Assembly (NCBI GenBank): GCA_000438115.1
Contig: FR903569.1
Span: forward strand, 38,437 to 46,875
Source: Prevotella sp. CAG:617
GTDB taxonomy: Bacteria > Bacteroidota > Bacteroidia > Bacteroidales > Bacteroidaceae
Length of the DNA stretch: 8,439 bases
Reading direction: 5' to 3'
In this document: one piece after another, positions 1 through 5,628 of the stretch
How the letters are laid out: every line of letters begins with the position of its first letter
Position numbering within the stretch: position 1 is the stretch's first letter
The notes under the pieces: generated by a model
What the model saw: the letters and a program-made list of their open reading frames with translations, nothing else
What the model was told of the DNA's origin: nothing
Database searches by the model: none
Program-made: the position numbers and the translations under genes

Positions 1-38
1 CCGCGCCCGGCAGTCATGAACCGCTCCTCAACAGACAG

Positions 39-90
39 AAAAAAGGCGCGTCACGCTACCGTCCGTACGGAACCGGTAAAGTCACGCGCC
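39..90 (-). terminator. Rho-independent terminator after the fumarase gene
   Basis: Read on the minus strand, GGCGCGT (90-84) pairs with ACGCGCC (51-45). An inner TACCG/CGGTA stem and a TCC/GGA tip extend the hairpin, with a partly mismatched internal loop between the two stems. Six U residues follow (44-39). It lies 66 bases beyond the fumarase stop codon, so it is the natural end of the hflX-fumarase transcript. A possible start codon lies only about 22 bases beyond the U run, so an attenuator role for a gene off the left edge is an alternative. Confidence 0.75.
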
Positions 91-102
91 CTGCTGTTAT
101 GT

Positions 103-127
103 TTTCCCGACCCATGCAGGCGGGAAA
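103..127. other. Short hairpin in the fumarase 3' untranslated region
   Basis: TTTCCCG (103-109) pairs perfectly with CGGGAAA (121-127). Past one bulged base, CC (111-112) can pair with GG (119-120), leaving a six-base loop. Neither strand has a U run after it, so it is not a typical intrinsic terminator. It sits between the fumarase stop and the terminator at 39-90 and could be a 3' end stabiliser or a chance fold. Confidence 0.35.
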
Positions 128-155
128 GCTTAAAGTCTACACTCCTACACTTGCC

Positions 156-1796
156 CTAGCACTTGGGGCAGCGGGGTTTGATTTGCTTGAAGAAATCGTT
201 GCCCTTGTCATCCACCAGAATAAAGGCGGGGAAGTCAACGACTTCAATCTTCCAAACGGCCTCCATGCCCAGTTCGGGGAACTCTACGCACTCAATGCTC
301 TTGATGCTCTGCTGCGAAAGGATGGCAGCCGGGCCACCGATAGAGCCGAGGTAGAAACCGCCGTGCTTCTGGCAGGCGTCGGTAACGACCTGCGTACGGT
401 TGCCCTTGGCTATCATGACGAGTGAACCGCCGTGGCTCTGGAAAAGATCAACGTAGGGGTCCATACGGTTGGCCGTAGTCGGGCCCATAGAGCCGCAAGG
501 CATACCGGCAGGCGTCTTGGCCGGTCCGGCATAGAGCACGGGATGGTTCTTGATGTAGTCAGGCAGGTCCTCACCGCGGTCCAGACGCTCTTTCAGACGG
601 GCGTGGGCAATGTCGCGGGCTACGATGATGGTACCGTTGAGCGATACGCGGGTAGCTACCGGATATTTGGAGAGTTCCTTGCAAACCTCCGTCATGGGCT
701 GGTTGAGGTCGATACGTACGGCGTCACCCTCGCCAGCCTGGCGCAGAGATTCCGGAATCAGACGGCCGGGGTTGTCATCCATCTTCTCAATCCAGATACC
801 GTCGCGATTAATCTTACACTTGATGTTGCGGTCGGCCGAGCAGCTTACGCCCAGACCTACCGGGCAGGAAGCGCCGTGACGCGGCAAGCGGATGACGCGC
901 ACGTCGTGTGCAAAATACTTACCGCCGAACTGGGCACCCAAACCGATGTTGTGGGCCTCTTCAAGCAACTGCTTTTCCAGCTCAACGTCGCGGAAGGCGC
1001 GACCGGTTTCGTCGCCGGTGGTAGGCAGGTTGTCGTAGTAGTGAGTTGAAGCCAGCTTCACGGTGAGCAGGTTCTTCTCGGCTGAAGTACCACCGATTAC
1101 AAAGGCAATGTGATAAGGCGGACAGGCTGCCGTTCCGAGTGTTTTCATCTTCTCTACCAGGAAGGGCACGAGAGTCTTGGGATTCAAAATGGCCTTGGTT
1201 TCCTGATACAAGTAAGTTTTGTTGGCCGAACCGCCACCCTTGGTCACGCAGAGGAAACGGTATTCCATACCCTCGGTAGCCTCGATGTCAATCTGGGCAG
1301 GCAGGTTGCAGCGGGTGTTGACCTCTTCGTACATGGAGAGAGGAGCATTCTGAGAATAACGCAGGTTTTCCTCGGTATAAGTCTTGTAAACACCTTTGGC
1401 AATAGCCTCTTCGTCGCAGTAGCCGGTCCATACCTGCTGGCCCTTTTCGCCGTGTACAATAGCCGTACCGGTATCCTGGCAGATAGGCAACTGGCCTTTG
1501 GCGGCTACCTCGGCATTGCGCAGGAAAGTCAGGGCTACGTATTTATCGTTGTCGCTGGCCTCAGGGTCGCTGAGGATTTTGGCTACCTGCTCGTTGTGAG
1601 CCGGACGAAGCAGGAACGAAACGTCGCGGAAAGCCTGATTGATCATCCGGGTAAGGCCCTCGGCCTCAACCTTCAATACCGGCTTGCCCTCAAATTCACC
1701 TACGGATACATAGTCCTTGGTCAACAAATAATACTCCGTATCGTCCTTTCCAACCTGGAACATGGGCGCATACTTGAATTCGGGTGTTTGTGCCAT
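156..1796 (-). CDS. Class I fumarate hydratase, [4Fe-4S] type
   Basis: This 546-residue protein is a single-chain class I fumarase (FumA/FumB family), which interconverts malate and fumarate in the cytoplasm. In gut Bacteroidales this step lies on the oxaloacetate-to-succinate fermentative branch. The three cluster-ligand cysteines of the family are visible: C106 in CQDTGTA, C225 in AACPPYH and C319 in GLGVSCSAD, each offset by one from the E. coli FumA positions as I recall them. The C-terminal domain has the family segment GPTTANRMDPYVD (438-450). The fused alpha and beta domains argue against a two-subunit tartrate dehydratase, though substrate cannot be proven from sequence. Class I fumarases are oxygen- and superoxide-sensitive. 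The protein ends in CPKC, a cysteine pair beyond the core. The start follows hflX by 23 bases with an AT-rich leader and no Shine-Dalgarno, so co-transcription with hflX is likely. The stop codon is TAG. Confidence 0.95.
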   Translation of the reverse strand: MAQTPEFKYAPMFQVGKDDTEYYLLTKDYVSVGEFEGKPVLKVEAEGLTRMINQAFRDVSFLLRPAHNEQVAKILSDPEASDNDKYVALTFLRNAEVAAKGQLPICQDTGTAIVHGEKGQQVWTGYCDEEAIAKGVYKTYTEENLRYSQNAPLSMYEEVNTRCNLPAQIDIEATEGMEYRFLCVTKGGGSANKTYLYQETKAILNPKTLVPFLVEKMKTLGTAACPPYHIAFVIGGTSAEKNLLTVKLASTHYYDNLPTTGDETGRAFRDVELEKQLLEEAHNIGLGAQFGGKYFAHDVRVIRLPRHGASCPVGLGVSCSADRNIKCKINRDGIWIEKMDDNPGRLIPESLRQAGEGDAVRIDLNQPMTEVCKELSKYPVATRVSLNGTIIVARDIAHARLKERLDRGEDLPDYIKNHPVLYAGPAKTPAGMPCGSMGPTTANRMDPYVDLFQSHGGSLVMIAKGNRTQVVTDACQKHGGFYLGSIGGPAAILSQQSIKSIECVEFPELGMEAVWKIEVVDFPAFILVDDKGNDFFKQIKPRCPKC

Positions 1797-1819
1797 AATA
1801 AGTTATATTTTTAGTATGT

Positions 1820-3100
1820 TTACTGTAATGATGTGTCGTTGGAATCGTCCTCATCCTCGGGAGCGGGATAGAGGAAATCGTTGTAGGGATACTTCTGCAC
1901 ATGAAGCTGACGGATGCGCTTGTAGAGCAGCTTTTTCAGCGCGTCGATGTTCTGGCGCTTGGCGGCCGAAATAAAGATGCACTCGTCGGAAGTCTTGGCC
2001 ATCCAGGTACGCTCCAGCTCTTCGAGCGAAATGTTGCGGCGCGTCATGGGCGTGAGGTCGTCCTCATCCTTCGGCTCCCACTGATAGGCATCAATCTTGT
2101 TGAAAATCAGCAGACGCGGCGTCTCGGCACAGCCCAGGTCGGCCAACGTACGGTTGACCACCTCAATCTGTTCCCCGAAGTCGGGATGCGAAATATCCAC
2201 TACGTGCAGCAGCAGGTCGGCCTCGCGCACCTCGTCGAGCGTAGACTTGAAGGAATCGACCAGGTCGGTGGGAATCTTGCGGATGAAGCCGACGGTGTCA
2301 CTCAAAAGGAACGGCAGATTTTCAATAATCACCTTGCGCACCGTGGTATCGAGCGTGGCAAACAGCTTGTTCTCGGCCAGCACCTCGGTCTTGGCCAACA
2401 GGTTGATGAGCGTGGACTTACCCACGTTGGTATAGCCCACCAACGCCACACGAATGAGGCGCCCGCGGTTTTTGCGCTGCGTCGTCTTCTGGCGGTCGAT
2501 GTCGGCCAGACGCTGCTTGAGCAGCGACATGCGGTTGAGGATGATACGGCGGTCCATTTCGAGCTGGGTTTCACCCGGACCACGCAGGCCCACCGAGCCC
2601 TTTCCGCCACCACTTCCGGAACCGCCACCCTGACGTTCAAGGTGCGTCCAAAGGCGTTGCAGACGCGGCAGCATATAGCGATACTGCGCCAGTTCGACCT
2701 GAGTTTTGGCATTGGCCGTCTGGGCACGCATGGCAAAGATGTCGAGAATCAGACTCGTACGGTCCAGAATCTTCACTTTCAGTGCCTGCTCGATATTGCG
2801 GAGTTGCTTGGCCGAGAGTTCGTCATCGAAAATAACCATACCCACCTCGCGCTCCTGCTCTTCTTCCTGCTCAATAAAGGCGCGGATTTCCTCCAACTTA
2901 CCCTTACCGACATAGGTTACTGAACTGGGGCCGTCCATCTTCTGGGTAAAACGCTTGATGGTCACGGCTCCGGCCGTTTCGGCCAGGAATTCCAATTCAT
3001 CAAGATATTCGGCCGTTTTCTGCTCATTTTGTGTTTTGGTCACCAGCGCCACCAGCACGGCGGTTTCTGCTTGTGCCTCGGAGATAATAAATTCTTTCAT
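1820..3100 (-). CDS. hflX: GTPase HflX, ribosome-associated
   Basis: This 426-residue protein is HflX, a conserved GTPase that binds the 50S subunit and, in studied bacteria, splits stalled or stress-inactivated ribosomes. The N-terminal HflX domain covers about residues 15-150, with VGKGKLEEI near 64-72. A glycine-rich linker (157-170) leads into GLRGPGETQLEMDRR, the family signature. The G domain shows G1 GYTNVGKST (222-230), the switch region FATLDTT, G3 DTVGF (268-272), G4 NKID (334-337) and G5 SAA (378-380). All nucleotide-binding motifs are intact. The tail (414-426) is acidic. The length matches the family. Transcription probably starts about 19 bases upstream, after the -7 box at 3126-3133. 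The fumarase gene follows by 23 bases with no terminator between them. No functional link between the two genes is established; they may simply share a transcript. Confidence 0.96.
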   Translation of the reverse strand: MKEFIISEAQAETAVLVALVTKTQNEQKTAEYLDELEFLAETAGAVTIKRFTQKMDGPSSVTYVGKGKLEEIRAFIEQEEEQEREVGMVIFDDELSAKQLRNIEQALKVKILDRTSLILDIFAMRAQTANAKTQVELAQYRYMLPRLQRLWTHLERQGGGSGSGGGKGSVGLRGPGETQLEMDRRIILNRMSLLKQRLADIDRQKTTQRKNRGRLIRVALVGYTNVGKSTLINLLAKTEVLAENKLFATLDTTVRKVIIENLPFLLSDTVGFIRKIPTDLVDSFKSTLDEVREADLLLHVVDISHPDFGEQIEVVNRTLADLGCAETPRLLIFNKIDAYQWEPKDEDDLTPMTRRNISLEELERTWMAKTSDECIFISAAKRQNIDALKKLLYKRIRQLHVQKYPYNDFLYPAPEDEDDSNDTSLQ

Positions 3101-3125
3101 GCAAAAGGATTGCTACTTCGTTACG

Positions 3126-3133
3126 CAAAGATA
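3126..3133 (-). promoter_or_regulatory. Bacteroidota -7 promoter box for hflX-fumarase
   Basis: The minus strand reads TATCTTTG, an exact match to the TAnnTTTG box used by the Bacteroidota primary sigma factor. It ends 25 bases before the hflX ATG, giving a predicted leader of about 19 bases. No TTTG is present at the expected -33 distance; that region is T- and A-rich. This is motif matching only. Confidence 0.65.
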
Positions 3134-3364
3134 CTACAAAAAAAAGAATTGGCCTTTGAGGCAGGCTGACAAAAACATAATATAATATGGACAACGTACC
3201 TTTCAAAAAAAGAACTACAAGTCTCCCCATTCTGCCCAAGCATGAACCCTATAAAAATGACGGACTTTACTGAAACAATTCATGGAAGTAAAAGAACTCA
3301 CTTCACTAAATACACTTTGTAATTTTTTAAACCTATTTTTCTATTCATTGGAAACTATTTGGTG
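3134..3364. other. AT-rich divergent intergenic region, no gene seen
   Basis: This stretch lies between the divergent promoters of hflX and the M60 peptidase gene; the whole gene-free interval is 3101-3409. It is AT-rich with several A or T runs. I see no convincing coding frame, tRNA, strong hairpin or repeat. Short inverted repeats such as GAAGT/ACTTC near 3285-3305 have only five pairs. Regulators of either gene could bind here, but no operator can be named. Confidence 0.6.
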
Positions 3365-3372
3365 TATATTTG
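3365..3372 (+). promoter_or_regulatory. Bacteroidota -7 promoter box for the M60 gene
   Basis: TATATTTG matches TAnnTTTG exactly. It ends 37 bases before the ATG at 3410, predicting a leader of about 30 bases. The -33 element is poor: the expected region reads TATT rather than TTTG, which may mean a weak or activator-dependent promoter. The box overlaps a longer open frame that begins at a TTG at 3359, which argues against that upstream start. Confidence 0.6.
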
Positions 3373-3409
3373 TGTACGCATAATCACATTACCATTATCT
3401 AAAATCAAT

Positions 3410-4942
3410 ATGAAAGCACTAAAGACATGGACCGTGGCGGCACTTTGTTGCATGGCCGCCAACACTTTCGGACAATCACCTTCTTATTCTACCCAAGCCA
3501 TCACCAAGGACCTGGAATTTTTCAAGGACTGGACCGCATCGCAACTGGCTGATGATTTCAAGAACAAACAGTTGAAGCAGTTTCAAAGCCCGACAATGCG
3601 CCAGTTGGCCGAACAGTTGAAAAAAGGAACGTATGAATCACGATATCTGCTCAACAGCTACTCTCCCATACCATCGAACAAGATTTTGGAAGAAAAGCTG
3701 AAACTTTACAACGGATACAGCCGTTATGAGAACATCACCGGAGTGTATCTGGAAAAAGGCGAGAATGTAGTGTTGGTAGGCGATTTGCACGGACGCAAAG
3801 TGAGTCTGCTTATTGCCGAATGGATGCGCCAGCCGACTCCGGGATTCGAACCAACCAAAGACCCTCAGGGCTGGGGACTGAAAAGACAGGAATACCGGCT
3901 GCACGAAGGAGTCAATGTAATCAACGTAGAGAAAGCCGGAAATGTGTATATTGACTATTTTGCAGATGATCCGGAAACAGCACCTGCCATCACCATTCAT
4001 TTCGTAACCGGAAAAGCCAACGGATATTTTGATGCAGAAAAACAGACCAACGAGGATTGGAAAAACCTGCTGGACCATGCGGTAAGTCCGGTTATGGATG
4101 TCAAGACACGCTATATGCAACTGGCTTATCCGGTAGAATTTCTGAAAAAGTTCCGTTACGAAGACGGAAAGGAACTGGCTCAGGCCTACGATAAGATTAT
4201 GGAGCAGCAATATACATTTAATGGTGCCATCAAATACAACCGCATCCCCCCCAAACGAATCCTTGCACGCGTAAACTTCAATTACTTTATGTTCCGTGAC
4301 GGCGACGGGGTTGCTTTTCTCGGCAACGAGGGTACTATGAAATCGGCTCTCGGACCGGATATTTATACCGACTGGGGAGTGAATCACGAAATAGGTCACG
4401 TCATGCAGATGAGTCCACAATTGACCTGGGGAGGCATGACCGAAGTAAGCAACAATCTGTTCACCATGTATGTGGCACGAAAGGCAGGACAGCCCAGCCG
4501 ACTAAGCAAAAGTAAAAACTACGAAAAGGCCCGCGAAATATTCATTGATGCCGAAAAGAAACCGTTCATCATGAACGCCGGCGGACCATTTGAAAAACTG
4601 GTACCCTTCTGGCAACTGTATCTGTATGCTGAAGAGAAAGGTTATCCGGATTTCTATGCCGACCTTATGGAACACATGCGCAACAACCCGGACAAAGGAA
4701 AAGGTGACGCTTCCATCAACAACATGTATGAGTTCATCAAGGTTTCGTGTGATCTGCTACAAACAGATCTGACTGATTTCTTTGAGAAATGGGGATTCTT
4801 CGTAACCGGTACTTACGACATCGGAGACTATGCCAACTATCATTTTGTGGTTACCGACAAAATGGTACAGGAAACGAAAGACTATATTGCCGGAAAGAAA
4901 TATGCCAAACCTACCAAAGACATCACCCTACTGACGGACTAG
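3410..4942 (+). CDS. Secreted M60-family zinc metallopeptidase
   Basis: This 510-residue protein belongs to the M60 (enhancin-like) metallopeptidases. The zinc site HEIGH is at 326-330 (codons from 4385), followed after 14 residues by E345 in GGMTEVSNN, fitting the family pattern HExxHx(8-24)E. The N-terminal part of the fold is seen at about 105-200, including ENITGVYLEKGENVVLVGD. Characterised M60 proteins of Bacteroides, Akkermansia and Pseudomonas are O-glycopeptidases or mucin-directed proteases, so a host or dietary glycoprotein substrate is likely but inferred. The ATG at 3410 gives a signal peptide (MKALKTW, then a hydrophobic stretch to about residue 20, cleavage near TFG/QS). There is no clear lipobox, so a periplasmic or released protein is more likely than a lipoprotein. 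No carbohydrate-binding module or sorting domain is visible. The in-frame TTG at 3359 precedes the promoter and is rejected. The gene has its own promoter and terminator. Confidence 0.88.
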   Translation: MKALKTWTVAALCCMAANTFGQSPSYSTQAITKDLEFFKDWTASQLADDFKNKQLKQFQSPTMRQLAEQLKKGTYESRYLLNSYSPIPSNKILEEKLKLYNGYSRYENITGVYLEKGENVVLVGDLHGRKVSLLIAEWMRQPTPGFEPTKDPQGWGLKRQEYRLHEGVNVINVEKAGNVYIDYFADDPETAPAITIHFVTGKANGYFDAEKQTNEDWKNLLDHAVSPVMDVKTRYMQLAYPVEFLKKFRYEDGKELAQAYDKIMEQQYTFNGAIKYNRIPPKRILARVNFNYFMFRDGDGVAFLGNEGTMKSALGPDIYTDWGVNHEIGHVMQMSPQLTWGGMTEVSNNLFTMYVARKAGQPSRLSKSKNYEKAREIFIDAEKKPFIMNAGGPFEKLVPFWQLYLYAEEKGYPDFYADLMEHMRNNPDKGKGDASINNMYEFIKVSCDLLQTDLTDFFEKWGFFVTGTYDIGDYANYHFVVTDKMVQETKDYIAGKKYAKPTKDITLLTD

Positions 4943-4953
4943 GCAGAAAAAGG

Positions 4954-4994
4954 AACAGCCTGCTTCCGAATTTCGGGAACAGGCTGTTTCTTTC
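4954..4994 (+). terminator. Rho-independent terminator after the M60 gene
   Basis: AACAGCCTG (4954-4962) pairs perfectly with CAGGCTGTT (4980-4988). The interior can pair further through TTCCGAA and TTCGGGAA with one bulged G. A T-rich stretch broken by a C follows. It starts 11 bases after the stop codon, so the M60 gene appears to be a single-gene transcript. Confidence 0.8.
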
Positions 4995-5019
4995 TGAATT
5001 GGAATCCTGAAAATCAGCA

Positions 5020-5036
5020 TCGGAAAAACTCGGAAA
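5020..5036 (+). repeat. Phased direct repeat TCGGAAA upstream of the DUF4251 gene
   Basis: TCGGAAA occurs at 5020-5026 and again at 5030-5036, a period of exactly 10 bases or about one helical turn, ending 33 bases before the next start codon. Repeats spaced like this are a common layout for tandem-binding regulators. The copies are short and chance is not excluded. Confidence 0.4.
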
Positions 5037-5050
5037 GAATACAAAAGAAT

Positions 5051-5074
5051 TGATTAATCATAAAATCCTATGAT
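5051..5074. repeat. Palindrome and inverted repeat over the DUF4251 start
   Basis: TGATTAATCA (5051-5060) is a perfect ten-base palindrome. An overlapping inverted repeat, ATCATA (5057-5062) and TATGAT (5069-5074), with a six-base spacer includes the ATG at 5070. As RNA the hairpin would be weak and AU-only apart from one GC pair. As DNA either could be an operator. Confidence 0.35.
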
Positions 5075-5504
5075 CATGAAAAAATGGTTACTCACTATGG
5101 GAGTATTGCTGGGAATAGCAGGCGGACCGGCAGTAGCAGAAACATGGCCGCTGCGCATTAACATATGGAACGTCTGCCCGGCTTCATACCCGTCTTATCA
5201 GGTACATGACAATTACTTCATCAACATAAAACAAGACTCCATCGACATGAGCCTGCCCTACATGGGAAGAGTATACCAGTTAGCCTATGGCAGCCGCGAC
5301 GGGCTCACCTTCAAGGCTCCGCTGCAAAATATGGAGAAAAACACGGATAAGAAAAAGCGTACCACGCTGCGCTTTACCGTAGACAACGAAGGTATTCACT
5401 ATCGTTTCCGCATACAACTCAACGAACAGGGAACGGCGCGCATCAGTTTACAACCGTCCAACGCACAAAGCATACAGTACGACGGCGATATCGTTGGAAA
5501 ATAA
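5070..5504 (+). CDS. Small secreted DUF4251-family protein
   Basis: This 144-residue protein fits the DUF4251 family, found mainly in gut Bacteroidota and without a known function. The family-like core runs from about residue 46 to 142: a strand region NYFINIKQDSIDMSLPYMGR, whose LPYMGRVY matches the conserved LPYxGRxY, then a KKKRTTLRFTV strand, HYRFRIQLNEQGTARISL, and the terminal QSIQYDGDI. The N-terminus is a signal peptide: lysines at 4-5, a hydrophobic run to about residue 19, and an AVA/ET cleavage site after A23, so the mature protein is exported. One cysteine (C36) remains. A second start, ATG at 5076 (MKKWLL), is equally plausible. No TAnnTTTG box or TTTG is found between the preceding terminator and the start, so promoter type is unclear. 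It is shorter than many DUF4251 proteins as I recall them, but looks complete. Confidence 0.85.
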   Translation: MIMKKWLLTMGVLLGIAGGPAVAETWPLRINIWNVCPASYPSYQVHDNYFINIKQDSIDMSLPYMGRVYQLAYGSRDGLTFKAPLQNMEKNTDKKKRTTLRFTVDNEGIHYRFRIQLNEQGTARISLQPSNAQSIQYDGDIVGK

Positions 5505-5545
5505 TTTATAAGAGTAACATCGGAATCTTTCCTGATTCGCACAAA

Positions 5546-5585
5546 AAAGAGAGCCCCGAACATCAAATGGTTCGGGGCTCTCTTT
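5546..5585. terminator. Bidirectional terminator between the DUF4251 gene and pnp
   Basis: A perfect 16-base inverted repeat (5546-5561 with 5570-5585) flanks an eight-base loop. The stem core GAGAGCCCCGAAC is GC-rich and the outer pairs are AAA/TTT. The A run at 5543-5548 supplies a U run for minus-strand transcripts, and TTT at the other end serves the plus strand. It lies between two convergent genes, 42 bases after the DUF4251 stop and 43 from the pnp stop. Confidence 0.9.
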
Positions 5586-5628
5586 CATATTATAAGGTTA
5601 TAGAAAAATCCCTTAATCAATAGTAATC

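Noticed and set aside
1..156. A plus-strand frame open from the left edge to a TAG at 157-159
   Set aside because: It runs through the terminator hairpins and a composition with few stops; there is no recognisable protein.
432..1814. Two long plus-strand frames (432-1049 and 1110-1814) opposite fumarase
   Set aside because: They share one frame that is codon-aligned antisense to fumarase and are explained by the same codon bias. No motif or plausible initiation region was seen.
1901..2923. A 340-codon plus-strand open frame opposite hflX
   Set aside because: It is codon-aligned with hflX on the other strand. It stays open because hflX hardly uses TTA, CTA or TCA, whose complements are stops. 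The translation shows no family motif, and the hflX motifs are all intact.
3024..3239. A 71-codon minus-strand frame overlapping the hflX start
   Set aside because: It is out of frame with hflX, overlaps the predicted promoter, and has no motif.
3638..4420. A 260-codon minus-strand frame opposite the M60 gene
   Set aside because: It is also codon-aligned antisense, and the sense strand has the signal peptide and HEIGH...E site.
5018..5525. CATCGGAA repeated at 5018-5025 and 5518-5525, flanking the DUF4251 gene
   Set aside because: Only eight bases match with no extended similarity, so it is likely chance and not a transposition or attachment-site signature.
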